64,000 bases of DNA from Amycolatopsis bartoniae (GTDB lineage: Bacteria > Actinomycetota > Actinomycetes > Mycobacteriales > Pseudonocardiaceae): the NCBI RefSeq assembly GCF_014191255.1, contig NZ_JACHWH010000011.1:113555-177554 (forward strand). Direction: 5' to 3'. The first letter of the stretch is position 1. Each line of letters begins with the position of its first letter. The position numbers and the translations under genes are program-made. Under the pieces are notes generated by a model. That model saw nothing but the letters and a program-made list of their open reading frames with translations. It was not told where the DNA came from and did no database searches. Positions 34,842-44,022 of this stretch are shown piece by piece.

Positions 34842-35150
34842 GTTGGCGCAGCCACTGCGGCGGCCACGGTCGCGAGACGGCGGGCTGGTCGGAACTGCCG
34901 GTGACCGTGATCGCGGAGTTGCCGTTGGTCGTGGTCTCGTTGCCGACCACGGTGACGTGTTGCGGTCTCCGGCACGAAGGCGATCAACCCGGCGATCAGC
35001 TCAGGTCGGCGGGCAGGTGAGGCTCACCGGCGAGCCCGCCCAACAGGTGCTGACCGGAGTGTTCGGAGAACGTTCGTTCACGCCCCCCACCGAGACGAAG
35101 ACCGGTCAGAGCTGACACGCCCAGGACGTCAACGGAGCAATCATCCAGAT

Positions 35151-35705
35151 GAAGGTCGTTACGCAGCAGGTTCGGCGAGCTGATCGAGGGCTGTGCCCGG
35201 CTCGGTGAGTGTCAGCGACGCGTCAACCACGTTCATCCGTCGCGTGGGCGCCGCTCCGCGCTGGTGCCGGCGGATGCCTCGCAGACGGCCTTGCCAGCAG
35301 TACGTTCCCGCCACGGTGGCGAGCCCGCCGGCCGCGATCGCGGCCGGGAGCAGCCCCTGTTCGAGCACCAGCGTTTCTGCCACGTCAGCCGCGAAGATGA
35401 CCACCACTATGGCGATCGTCCAGGCGCGGCCGGACGGGTACTGCCAGGTCACTATGCCCACATTCACGCCGCTGACGCGGGCCAGGGTGTAGTGGGCCAG
35501 GAGGAACACCACGATGGCGAGCAGGCTGCCTCCGATGCCGGGCACCGATGAGGTAATGGGATCCGATCGGCATCGCGAAGGCCACGGCCCACCCGAAGGC
35601 CATCACCGCGAAGTACCACCACGGTGTCTTCAGGCGGCTTGCCAGCCGCGGAAGGTCGTTACGCAGCAGGTTCGGCGAGCTGATCAGGGCCGGTGCCCGG
35701 CTCGG
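35151..35705. repeat. Imperfect direct repeat, copies exactly 500 bp apart
   Basis: Positions 35151-35185 and 35651-35685 are identical over 35 bp and stay similar for about 20 bp more (to 35205 and 35705). In the minus-strand direction both encode the same C-terminus, 'LAEPAA' plus stop, so they are the matching tails of a tandemly duplicated gene. Confidence 0.8.
35159..35650 (-). pseudogene. Small membrane protein, frameshifted copy of a tandem pair
   Basis: The front part reads 'LKTPWWYFAVMAFGWAVAFA' and 'MPIGSHYLI'. Near 35550 the frame changes and continues 'VPGIGGSLLAIVVFLLAHYT', 'AWTIAIVVVIFAADVAETLV' and ends 'EPGTALDQLAEPAA'. Three or four membrane helices are evident. The frameshift splits the helices, so a functional product is unlikely. 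The family is not recognised. A second tail 'DQLAEPAA' immediately upstream (35651-35705) belonged to a lost tandem copy. Confidence 0.55.
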
Positions 35706-35912
35706 GCCGTGCGGTACAACACCGGTACCACCTCAGTGATCTTCGGTGTCTTACGCCCATGGCGGCAGGATCGCCCAGGAGAAGCGCCGCCGCTGCCCGG
35801 TCTCGGGATCGATGCGCTTGTCGTTGACCCGCGGCGGGGTCACCTCGACAGTGCCTGTGCTCGTCGCTTGCCGGTGACCGTGCCGGTCACGGAACTCCCC
35901 CTCGGCGACAAC
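35705..35912 (-). pseudogene. IS256-family transposase internal fragment (second subgroup)
   Basis: The minus strand encodes 'RDRHGHRQATSTGTVEVTPP', 'RVNDKRIDPETGQRRRFSWA' and 'ILPPWA', then a TAA, then in another frame 'RKTPKITEVVPVLY'. This 'APRVNDKR' block is typical of a subgroup of IS256 transposases distinct from the copies near 2-3 kb and 18 kb. It is flanked by the duplicated membrane-protein tail. It is a dead remnant. Confidence 0.7.
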
Positions 35913-36083
35913 CACCGGCGATCAGCGAGGAATCGGGGGCGCGCAGTGGTCAACTGCTCAACCGGGACGATCCGGCCACGCGAAACACGCCCGGTCCGCA
36001 CCGCCCCCATCGAGGCCGTTTCTCTCAGCATCCTCACAGCGACCGTGGTGGACGGTGCGGTCGGCGGCGTACGAGAGGATGAG

Positions 36084-36899
36084 ATGGCAGCTGACAGCGA
36101 CACGCGGCGGGAGTCCGGCGCCCCGGCGCAGCCGGACCACCTGGACCGGCTGCGCGCCGTCCGCGCGGAACTACTCCACCTCGAGGAACTGCTCTGCCGC
36201 GGCGAACACCCCGTCTCGCACGCGATCGGCGACACCGCCCACCGGGTGCCCGCCTGGCTGCGCGTCACGAGGGGTGAACAGCGATGGGCCGTGACATTGG
36301 CGATCGCACTGGCGGTGACGCTGCAACTGGTGTTGCCGGACCGGCTGGCGTTCCGGCCACACTGGCTGCTGCCCGGCCTCGAGATCGGGCTGGTGGTGAC
36401 GCTCATCGGCCTCAACCCGGTCCGGATCTCCCGCGACCACCCGTGGCTGCGGCCGCTGTCGGTTTCGCTGATCGCCTTGATCAGCGTGGCCAATGCCTGG
36501 TCGGCGGCCCTGCTCGTGGTGGACCTGCTGGCGGCGCGCGCCGGTGAGGAACCCGCGCCGCTGCTGGGCAGTGGCGGCGCGATCTGGCTGCCCAACGTGA
36601 TCGCGTTCGCCCTGTGGTACTGGGAATGCGACCGCGGCGGGCCCGTCTCCCGCGCGCAGGGCAGGCGGCCGCGGGCGGACTTCCGTTTCCCCCAGATGGA
36701 AGACCCCGGCGGGCACTTCGAGTGGGAACCGCACTTCCTGGACTACTTCTACCTGTCGTTCACCAACGCCACCGCGTTCAGCCCCACCGACGTCATGCCG
36801 ATGTCCCGCTGGGCGAAGATGGTGATGCTCGGCCAATCCGCGATCTCACTCGTGACCCTCGCCGTCGTCATCTCCCGCGCGGTCAGCCTGTTCAAATGA
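36084..36899 (+). CDS. DUF1345-family membrane protein
   Basis: This is a 271-residue protein. The cytoplasmic N-terminal helix is rich in charged residues ('RAVRAELLHLEELLCRGEHP'). Four or five membrane helices follow ('WAVTLAIALAVTLQLVLP', 'WLLPGLEIGLVVTLIGLNP', 'PLSVSLIALISVANAWSAAL'). The C-terminal DUF1345 signature is 'LDYFYLSFTNATAFSPTDV' then 'MPMSRWAKMVMLGQSAISLV'. That pore-loop-like segment resembles two-helix ion channels, but the function is unproven. ATG 36084 follows GAGAGG. It is followed 20 bp later by two esterase genes. Confidence 0.8.
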   Translation: MAADSDTRRESGAPAQPDHLDRLRAVRAELLHLEELLCRGEHPVSHAIGDTAHRVPAWLRVTRGEQRWAVTLAIALAVTLQLVLPDRLAFRPHWLLPGLEIGLVVTLIGLNPVRISRDHPWLRPLSVSLIALISVANAWSAALLVVDLLAARAGEEPAPLLGSGGAIWLPNVIAFALWYWECDRGGPVSRAQGRRPRADFRFPQMEDPGGHFEWEPHFLDYFYLSFTNATAFSPTDVMPMSRWAKMVMLGQSAISLVTLAVVISRAVSLFK

Positions 36900-36918
36900 C
36901 CACCCCACGCGTCTCCGT

Positions 36919-37830
36919 ATGAAACCAACCGTCGTTTGCACCGTCCTGGCGATGATCGCCGCCCTCGTCACGGCGTGCGGCAACCATGCCGATCGCGCCA
37001 GCGAGAGCGAAGAGGCGACACCGACGACACCGTTGGCCGGCACCGTGTCGACGACAAGCATTCCGGCCGCCTCGTCCGGGTTCGCGGCCCGCGACGCGCA
37101 CCTGTACCTGCCGCCCGGGTACCGCCCCGGGCAGCAACAGCGGTTACCGGTCCTGATCATGCTCGCCGGTGTGCCGGGTGACACCGGCGACTGGTTCACC
37201 AACGCCGATCTGCAGCCCGAACTGGACGCCTTCGCCACCCAGCACGGAGGGCGCGCGCCCATCGTGGTCGCGCCGGACGACACGGGCACCGGCGACGAGG
37301 ACCTGCTGTGCATGGACAGCCCCAAAGCCAAGCTGGACACCTACCTCAGCCAGGACGTGCCCCAGTGGATCACCCAGCACCTCGCCGCCGACCCGGACAC
37401 CCACCACTGGGCGGTCGGCGGTCTGTCCTACGGCGGCACCTGCGCCTACGAGCTCGCGGTACGCCACCCCGCGCTGTTTCCCACCTTCCTCGACTTCTCC
37501 GGTGAGAAACACCCGATGCACGACACCGTCGCCAGCGCGGTCGACGACGTCTTCGACGGCGACAGCGCCGCCTACCGCCGCCAGGATCCGCTGGCGATTC
37601 TCGCCACCAGGACCTTCCCCGGCTCGGCCGGGGTGATCGCCGTCGGCGACGACGACGAGCCCTACACCTCCGAACAGCAGATCGTGCTCGAAGCCTGCCG
37701 CCGCGCCGGAATGCAGGTCGAGTGGCGGGAACTGCCCGGCGGTCACGACTGGAGCCTGTGGGCCGAGTTCTTCCGGCAAGCCCTGCCCTGGCTGGCCCAG
37801 CGCTTGAGCCTGGACCGACCGGCCCGATGA
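36919..37830 (+). CDS. Esterase-family alpha/beta hydrolase lipoprotein
   Basis: The 303-residue product begins with a lipoprotein signal ('VLAMIAALVTACGN'). The esterase D/antigen 85-like fold shows 'AHLYLPPGYRPGQQQRLPVL', a nucleophile elbow 'WAVGGLSYGGTCAYEL' (G-L-S-Y-G-G) and a distal His in 'ELPGGHDWSLW'. Two cysteines in 'DLLCMDS' and 'GGTCAYEL' may form an extracytoplasmic disulfide. Its stop overlaps the start of the next, related hydrolase as ATGA, so the two are translationally coupled. A surface role in envelope lipid or polymer acyl transfer is inferred. Confidence 0.85.
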   Translation: MKPTVVCTVLAMIAALVTACGNHADRASESEEATPTTPLAGTVSTTSIPAASSGFAARDAHLYLPPGYRPGQQQRLPVLIMLAGVPGDTGDWFTNADLQPELDAFATQHGGRAPIVVAPDDTGTGDEDLLCMDSPKAKLDTYLSQDVPQWITQHLAADPDTHHWAVGGLSYGGTCAYELAVRHPALFPTFLDFSGEKHPMHDTVASAVDDVFDGDSAAYRRQDPLAILATRTFPGSAGVIAVGDDDEPYTSEQQIVLEACRRAGMQVEWRELPGGHDWSLWAEFFRQALPWLAQRLSLDRPAR

Positions 37831-39194
37831 AGCTCGCAGTCCCGGGTGACCCGACCATCCCGGCTGACGTCGCGCGGCACGTCCGCGAGCTCGGCCCACT
37901 GGAGTCGCCCCTGATCTGGGCCACGTTCACCGCCGCGGCTGCCGTGCTCGTGATCGCCGGGGCTCGCTTCCGGCATCGCAAACGCGTGCGCCGCCGCGCG
38001 GTCGTCGCCGCGCTGTGCTGCGTGCTGCTCGCCTCCGTCACCGCGCTCAACAGCTACGTCGGATACGTCCGCACCGTCACCGATCTCGCCCGCCTGCTCG
38101 AACACGGCGGTGGGCCGGTCCGGGCCCTCGGGCTGGCGCTCGACGATGACAAGGACCGGACCCCTGAGGACGACCCCCACCGCAAAGGCGGCCGGGGCGT
38201 GGACGTCCCCGTCGGGCCGGACTCCGTCACCGTCGAGCAGGTGGACCTCCCGGACCCGCCCGACGCCATCCCCTCGGGGAGGACCTACGTCCTCCTGCCC
38301 CCGGGCTACAGCGACCCGGCCAACAGCGACCTCCGCTACCCCGTCGTCTACCTCGTCCACGGCTACCCCTACGGAGGCCCGGAAGACTGGCTGCGCCCGG
38401 GTGACGCGCCCACGACCCTGCACCTGCTCTACCACGACCGGGCGCTCACACCCATGATCGTCGTCAGCGTCGACCTCACCGCCGGACAACCCAGCCGCGA
38501 CTGGGAGGGCCTCGACGTGCCCGGCGGGCCACAACTGGAGACCTACCTCACGCACACCGTCGTCACCCAGATCGACCAGCGCTACCGCACCATCCCCGAC
38601 CGCGCCCACCGCGCCCTCGGCGGCATGTCCGGCGGCGCCTTCGCCGCGCTCAACACCGGCCTGCACCACACCGGCCAGTTCAGCGTGCTCCTGCTCACCC
38701 TGCCCTACGACGAACTCGGCGACGACGCCGACCTGCTCGGCGGCGACCCACGGCTGATCGCCGCCAACACCCCCCGCGACTACCTGGCCACACTCACCTT
38801 CGCCGGCCCGGTCGCCGTCCTGCTCACCGCAGGCACAGGCGCCCCCACGGACGTCGCCACCGCCCAGCGGATCGCCGCCGCCCTCCACGCGCGCGGGCAG
38901 ACCGCGGTCGTGCACGTCGAGCACGGCTACAACCACACCTGGCACACGGCCCGCGCGACCCTGCCCTACCTGCTGACGTTCGCCGACCAGGCGTTCCCCC
39001 ACAGCGGCACGCCCCCGCCACCTTCGACCTCGGCAGGGCGCCGCGGTGGCGGCTCCGCGCTCGGCGGGCTGCCGACGACGCCCCATGTGTGTGTACGCGA
39101 GAGAGCAGCGGCCGTTCCGGCTCCGTACCGGCCGGCCGTGTACTCGATCAACTCGACCTCGCGGGCACACCAGTCCAGTCCGGAGACCTCGTAG
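37827..39194 (+). CDS. Membrane-anchored esterase/acyltransferase (antigen 85-like fold)
   Basis: ATG 37827 overlaps the upstream gene by 4 bp. Two N-terminal helices ('LIWATFTAAAAVLVIAGARF', 'VVAALCCVLLASVTALNSYV') anchor an external hydrolase domain: 'YVLLPPGYSDPANSDLRYPV', 'VYLVHGYPYGGPEDWL', elbow 'HRALGGMSGGAFAALNTG', and a His in 'VEHGYNHTWHTARATLPYL'. The last 65 residues are Pro/Gly/Ser-rich and appear to be read through a former stop or frameshift, since family homology ends near 'FADQAFP'. It is paralogous to the preceding lipoprotein hydrolase. Confidence 0.8.
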   Translation: MKLAVPGDPTIPADVARHVRELGPLESPLIWATFTAAAAVLVIAGARFRHRKRVRRRAVVAALCCVLLASVTALNSYVGYVRTVTDLARLLEHGGGPVRALGLALDDDKDRTPEDDPHRKGGRGVDVPVGPDSVTVEQVDLPDPPDAIPSGRTYVLLPPGYSDPANSDLRYPVVYLVHGYPYGGPEDWLRPGDAPTTLHLLYHDRALTPMIVVSVDLTAGQPSRDWEGLDVPGGPQLETYLTHTVVTQIDQRYRTIPDRAHRALGGMSGGAFAALNTGLHHTGQFSVLLLTLPYDELGDDADLLGGDPRLIAANTPRDYLATLTFAGPVAVLLTAGTGAPTDVATAQRIAAALHARGQTAVVHVEHGYNHTWHTARATLPYLLTFADQAFPHSGTPPPPSTSAGRRGGGSALGGLPTTPHVCVRERAAAVPAPYRPAVYSINSTSRAHQSSPETS

Positions 39195-39343
39195 CGGTCG
39201 ACGAGGACGGGATCATCGTCGCCCCGTCGAGTCACCAGCCGCATGGCTCTCCAACGGGAGACGGGCACGACCGAACCCCGTTCGCGGTCTACTGCGGCCT
39301 GGCCGGCCTCGCCGGCCTGCTCTGGCTGACCCTAAGGTGAGGC

Positions 39344-40906
39344 ATGGGCACGGGACTGCGGAATCTCGCTGGCGGCGCGGTGGTCGCGGCCGCACTGGTC
39401 GCGGCCGCCTGCACGGGTGGCGGAGCGCCCGCGCCGAGCAGCCCCGCGCCGGCTCCGCCGTCGACCCGCGCGACCGGGCCCGAGGCCGGCACGCCGGGCT
39501 GGGAGCTCACCCACCCCGGGCCCGAGCACGCGATCGAGGGGTTCGCCGACCACACCTCCGTGGCACCCGGTCAGGACGTCCGCCTTTTCGTGAACACGAC
39601 GGCCGTGCGGTTCACGGTGACGGCCTACCGGATGGGCGCCTACACCGGTTCCGACGCGAAACAGGTGTGGCAGTCGGCTCCCCAGCCGGGCCGGAAGCAG
39701 CCGCAGCCGGAGGTACAGGCACCGACCAGCACCGTCACCGCACCCTGGCAGCCGTCGCTGACCGTGCCGACCCGGGACTGGCAGCCCGGCGACTACCTGT
39801 TCCGGCTGGACGGGGACAACGGAGCCCAGCAGTTCGTGCCGCTCACCGTGCGCACTCCCTCGAACGCGGGAAAGATCATCATCGTCAACGCGGTGACGAC
39901 CTGGCAGGCCTACAACCAGTGGGGCGGCTACAGCCTCTACAGCTCGCCCAACGGTTCGAAGGCCGCCCGGTCGCGGGCGGTCTCGTTCGACCGGCCGTAC
40001 CAGGCGAAGGACATGCAGGGGGCGGGGGACTTCCTGTACTTCGAGCTGCCGCTGCTGCTCTTCGCCGAACGGGCCGGGCTGCCGCTGGGCTACGCCACCG
40101 ACGTGGACCTGCACGCCGACCCGCACCTGGCCGACGGTGCCGCGGCGATCGTGACCCTGGGCCACGACGAGTACTGGTCCACCGCAATGCGTCGCAACAC
40201 CACCGCCGCTCGCGACCACGGCGTCAACCTGGCCTTCCTCGGCGGTAACGAGATCTACCGGCACATCCGGTTCCAGCCCACCGCGCTGGGCCCCGACCGG
40301 CTGGAGGTCGACTTCAAGTCCTTCACCGACGACCCCGACCACGTGACGGATCCGCTCGAGGCGACCCCGGAATGGCGTTCACCACCGTTCCCGCGCCCGG
40401 AAAGCGTGCTGCTGGGCGATTTCTACCACTGCAACCCGGTGCACGCCGACCTGCGGGCCGTGGACGACACGAACTGGCTGCTCACCGGTATCGTCCAGAA
40501 CGGACAGCAACTGCCCGGTCTGGTCGGCAACGAGTACGAGCGCGTCGACCTGTCGGTGCCCACGCCACGGCCGATCGAGGTGCTGTTCCACTCACCGCTG
40601 ACCTGCGGCGGCCGAGCCGACTTCGCCGACACCAGCTACTACACGACGCCCAGCGGTGCTGCCGTGTTCGCCGCCGGCACGCAGTACTGGATCTGCGCGC
40701 TGGGTCCCGGCTGCGAAGCCGACCACGACGACAAAAACGCCGGCAAGGCCATCAGCGACATCACGCTGCGGCTCCTGCGCGCCTACGCCGCCGGGCCCGC
40801 CGGGCGAGCCCACCCGGCCACGGACAACCTCGCCGCACTCGGCGTGCCGGGCGCGAATCCGAACCCGGTCCCCTCGGTGCCCCCCGACAACTCCACGACA
40901 CGGTGA
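39344..40906 (+). CDS. N,N-dimethylformamidase beta-subunit-like lipoprotein
   Basis: This 520-residue lipoprotein (lipobox 'LVAAACTGG', then a Pro/Ala linker) carries an N-terminal beta-sandwich ('VRLFVNTTAVRFTVTAYRMG') and the large-subunit DMFase C-terminal domain: 'NAVTTWQAYNQWGGYSLYSS', 'ATDVDLHADPHLADGAAAIV', 'LGHDEYWSTAMRRN' and 'LAFLGGNEIYRHIR'. The beta subunit of dimethylformamidase carries the mononuclear iron site, but secreted homologues like this have no alpha subunit and an unknown substrate. ATG 39344 stands alone after an interval with no confident gene. Confidence 0.82.
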   Translation: MGTGLRNLAGGAVVAAALVAAACTGGGAPAPSSPAPAPPSTRATGPEAGTPGWELTHPGPEHAIEGFADHTSVAPGQDVRLFVNTTAVRFTVTAYRMGAYTGSDAKQVWQSAPQPGRKQPQPEVQAPTSTVTAPWQPSLTVPTRDWQPGDYLFRLDGDNGAQQFVPLTVRTPSNAGKIIIVNAVTTWQAYNQWGGYSLYSSPNGSKAARSRAVSFDRPYQAKDMQGAGDFLYFELPLLLFAERAGLPLGYATDVDLHADPHLADGAAAIVTLGHDEYWSTAMRRNTTAARDHGVNLAFLGGNEIYRHIRFQPTALGPDRLEVDFKSFTDDPDHVTDPLEATPEWRSPPFPRPESVLLGDFYHCNPVHADLRAVDDTNWLLTGIVQNGQQLPGLVGNEYERVDLSVPTPRPIEVLFHSPLTCGGRADFADTSYYTTPSGAAVFAAGTQYWICALGPGCEADHDDKNAGKAISDITLRLLRAYAAGPAGRAHPATDNLAALGVPGANPNPVPSVPPDNSTTR

Positions 40907-40913
40907 GACTCGT

Positions 40914-41084
40914 TCAGTCGTGCGATTTCGCAGCGGACGGCCACGGACGCGAGCGCGGCGGCTGCCATCGCACGGCGAGATCGTCCAGGTTCTGGATGTC
41001 CTGGTCGAAATACGCGCGGTAGGACACATCGCGCGTGTCGCCGCCCTGTTCGTCGCCCCCGATCACGCTGACCACGGTGCCGTT
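40914..41084 (-). pseudogene. Unrecognised C-terminal fragment
   Basis: The minus strand holds 'GTVVSVIGGDEQGGDTRDVS', 'YRAYFDQDIQNLDDLAVRWQ' and a stop. It has host-like codons and no start. The family is not recognised. It lies directly after the Cas1 fragment on the same strand, but I see no Cas2 features in it. Confidence 0.35.
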
Positions 41085-41156
41085 CCCGGTCGCCGGTCGG
41101 GCTCGGTGAGCCAGGGCCCGCCCGGGAAGGGCGCCTCGGGTAACCTGCAGCGTGCG

Positions 41157-41360
41157 TCACTCGTAGACGTCGATGAGGACTTCCTGGCCCGCGCGGGTGA
41201 GCAGGATCCCATGGCGCTCATTGTCGCGGCGTCCGTGGTCGAGGCCGAGGCCACAGCGGCGGAACCCATTGAGCACGAACTGGTCGACCACCAAGGGATG
41301 GAATTCCTCCGCCAGATCCAGCGCCAGGCCGAAGTAGTCGAGCCGCGGTGTCCGCGCTGT
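41157..41360 (-). pseudogene. cas1: Cas1 C-terminal fragment
   Basis: The minus strand reads 'LDYFGLALDLAEEFHPLVVD', then 'QFVLNGFRRCGLGLDHGRRD' and 'GILLTRAGQEVLIDVYE', then a stop. The 'ALDLAEEF-P-V-D' helix, the 'HGR' turn and 'G-LLT-AG-...-YE' are the C-terminal signature of CRISPR integrase Cas1. The N-terminal beta domain and most metal ligands are absent. At about 41345 the frame passes into an unrelated unrecognised fragment ('LHQSVSILDSHVSGLVSPY'). It is probably the last trace of a CRISPR-Cas adaptation module. Confidence 0.65.
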
Positions 41361-41563
41361 GCAGGTCCAGCTGGTCGATGTACGGGCTGACGAGACCGCT
41401 GACGTGACTGTCTAGAATGGACACGCTCTGGTGCAGGTCCGTCACGCCGGAGTGGTCGAGCGAGCCCAGGCTGTGGTCCGCGGCGGGCAGGTGCGCGCCG
41501 ACGCTGTCGGCGGTGTGGGGCAGCGAGCTGACGACGTCACCCGACGCACACAGACCTCCCGCA
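41345..41563 (-). pseudogene. Unrecognised helical fragment fused to the Cas1 remnant
   Basis: The minus strand gives 'DVVSSLPHTADSVGAHLPAA' and 'TDLHQSVSILDSHVSGLVSP', a heptad-like helical stretch without start. It reads into the Cas1 fragment in a different frame, so the two were joined by deletion. I do not recognise it. From 41564 to 41716 there is no gene. Confidence 0.3.
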
Positions 41564-41716
41564 GATCAGGAACACGAGTCGAGTGGACTCGGCGAACGGC
41601 ACTGTAACCGTTCCACGCCTGCGATGGCAGCGAGGGCAACAACCTGGGGCGGGCACTTTTCGTTTCGCTTGGTCGGAAAATCTCTGACGGAGGTGGATTG
41701 TGCGGATCGGTAGGCT

Positions 41717-43678
41717 TTGTCGTCGCGGTCGGCAAGCGTGCCTAGTTGTCGCGTCGACGGTTCTTCCTCTTCTGTCCGTTTCGCCGGTAGTTGCTTTGTC
41801 ACGCTGCTCCGGTTGGTGCTGGCGGTCGCGTTGGCTGCCGGTGGAATCGAGGCGGTGACTCCTTCACCTGCCCGGGCTGCGGCGCCGGTCGATCACCATG
41901 TCGATGTGCGGACGTTGCCGCTGCTGCCCGCTGGGAGGGCGGTGGATCCGGCGTCGGCTCCGGCGAAACCGGCGGGCGACTTCGCTCCGCTGGCGACGCG
42001 CAGCGGGCAGGGCGGGGGTGATTCGCGGTTCCGGGCTGGGCAGTCGCGGCTGGTGGCGGGGTCGCAGGCGCAGTACAGCGAGGACTACGTCAATCCCGAC
42101 GGGACTCGAACGCGGAAGTTGTCGAACGAACCGCTGAACGTGCAGGACACCCAGGGCGCCTGCCACCCGGTCGACCCGTCCGTCTCGGTGGATCCGGGCA
42201 GCAAGCGCGCCAAGACCGGATGGCATCCGCTGGCCCCGAGTTTCGCCGCGACGGCGAATGATCCGGCACTGGTGTCGGTCGCGGTGGGGCAGGATCAGGC
42301 GAGCCTCGCGCTGCAGGGCGCGAGCGCCGCGGCGGCGAAGACCACCACATCCACGGTCACCTACCCGGGTGCGCTGCCCGGCACCGACCTGACCTACACC
42401 ACCTCGGCCGGCGCGGTGAAGGAAGCTCTCACCTTGGCGAGTGCCCCTGCCCAGGGTCGGTGGACCTTCACGCTCGCCACGCACGGTCTGACTCCGGTGC
42501 TGGCCCAAGGCGGCTCGATTCAGCTGCAGAACGCGGGAAAGCAGACCGAGGTCGTGATTCCGGCGCCGGAGGTGTGGGACTCGGCCGGGAACAACGGCCA
42601 ATCCGCCCCGGCCCAGACCGGCGGCAGCTACACCCTCACCCCGGCCGGGCAGGGCTGGACTGTGACGGTGGCCGTGGACGACGCGTGGCTGCACGACCCG
42701 AAGCGTGTCTACCCGGTCACGGCGGACCCGACGCTGACCTACAGTCCGTCCACGCAGAACTGGTACAAGTCCGACGGCGCCTCCGGCACCGACACCGTCG
42801 TGAAGGTCGGCAACTCCCAAGCCGGTACCAACGGCGGCGACACCTACCTGCGCACCATCACCCAGTTCCCACTGTCCACTCTGGCCGGAAAGAACGTGGT
42901 CGGTTCCCGGGTGGACGTGAACTGGGAGAACTCGGCCCCGCAGTCGCACACCAGCTACAACATCGACCTCTACCACGCCACAGGACAGTCGTTCAACCAG
43001 ACACCCGGCGCGGAGTACCTCGCCCACGGCGTCATCGGGGACTTCGGCTCCCTGCAAGGAATCCCGGCCACAACCACCGGAACACCGGACGGATTGACGA
43101 ACTTCCTGCGCGGGGTGGTGTCGTCGAGCAACTGGGGTGCGCTGTTCGGGTTCGTCGGGCAGGAAACCGCAGGGAAGTACACCTACAAACGCGTCACGGC
43201 CTCGCTGCTGGTGGACTACGGCTCGGCACCGACCTCGCCGAGCATCAGCGCCCCGGCGGATCAATCGGTGCTGACCAGCACCACCCCGACGTTGACGGTC
43301 AACCCCGCTACCGACGCCGACGGCGAAGCGATCACCTACTGCTTCACGATCGCCACGCGCATCGGTGACCACGGGCCCGCACCGACCGACACGATGGGCC
43401 CGGTGACGGTGAACCTGGCCAACGGCAACGCCAGTTTGTCGACCTCGTCGTTGTCCTACCACACCGTGGATGGTAGTCAGGCGTTGTCGTTCACCTACAA
43501 CTCCCAGGCCACCGACGAACACGGCCTGACCGCCTCTTACCTGGTCACGATCTGGTGGGCATGCGGACAGCACGATACCTCCGTAGTGCTTGCGTCCAAG
43601 ACCACGCCGAGGCCGACCGAAAACGTGAGCACGCCGGGCAAGAGGTCCGCGACGCAGTCGCCGTGGACCGGCAGGTGA
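41717..43678 (+). pseudogene. Truncated secreted RHS-type protein (DNRLRE leader region)
   Basis: The 653-residue frame begins with a signal peptide ('VTLLRLVLAVALAAGGIEAV') and an actinobacterial RHS/polymorphic-toxin leader: 'YSEDYVNPDGTRTRKLSNEP', 'WLHDPKRVYPVTADPTLTY', the DNRLRE-type sandwich 'DTVVKVGNSQAGTNGGDTYL' and a 'GPVTVNLANGNASLSTSSLS' entry to the RHS region. Intact relatives run on for well over a thousand residues of YD repeats and end in a toxin. Here homology stops near 43550 and about 40 unrelated residues follow. The N-terminus is unclear: GGAGG with GTG at 41700 lies in another frame, so a 5' slip is also possible. Confidence 0.65.
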
Positions 43679-44022
43679 GCAAGCAGAAACACCCCGGGCC
43701 ACCGCGACTGACGCACCCGACACGATCACCATTTTGGCACCTACGCGCAGAATCCCCAGCTTGGTCGGCGAAGCCCCGTTACCTTCTTCGTGGCTACTGA
43801 TCAAGGAGTGACCGCTGGCCAACCGCCGAGACCTAGTGATCACCAACGCCAGAAGCACCGATCACGAGACAGTCCCCGGAGCCGCCCCCGCCCCAGTCCA
43901 TCGCGGACGGATCATTGTGGTCCACATGACGTTTCCGCCAATGTCACATAGCGGAGTAGTCTCGGCGAAGGTTCGTATCGCTCGCGTCGGCTGACTGGAC
44001 CGATGTGTCGTGACGGCGGGCG
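43679..44022. other. 344-bp interval without a supported gene
   Basis: Short frames exist on both strands, but none has a ribosome site or recognisable homology. It separates the truncated RHS gene from the convergent copper operon. Confidence 0.4.

Noticed and set aside
34842..35150. Possible coding on either strand between the 56-residue frame and the direct repeat
   Set aside because: Frames are short and compositionally unconvincing; I see nothing supportable.
39089..39340. A short + strand frame with 'VQSGDLVAVDEDGIIVAP', resembling the RraA family
   Set aside because: It overlaps the esterase C-terminus, lacks the rest of the fold, and is probably coincidence.
40914..41084. cas2 next to the Cas1 fragment
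   Set aside because: The peptide has neither the ferredoxin-like pattern nor the N-terminal Asp strand of Cas2.
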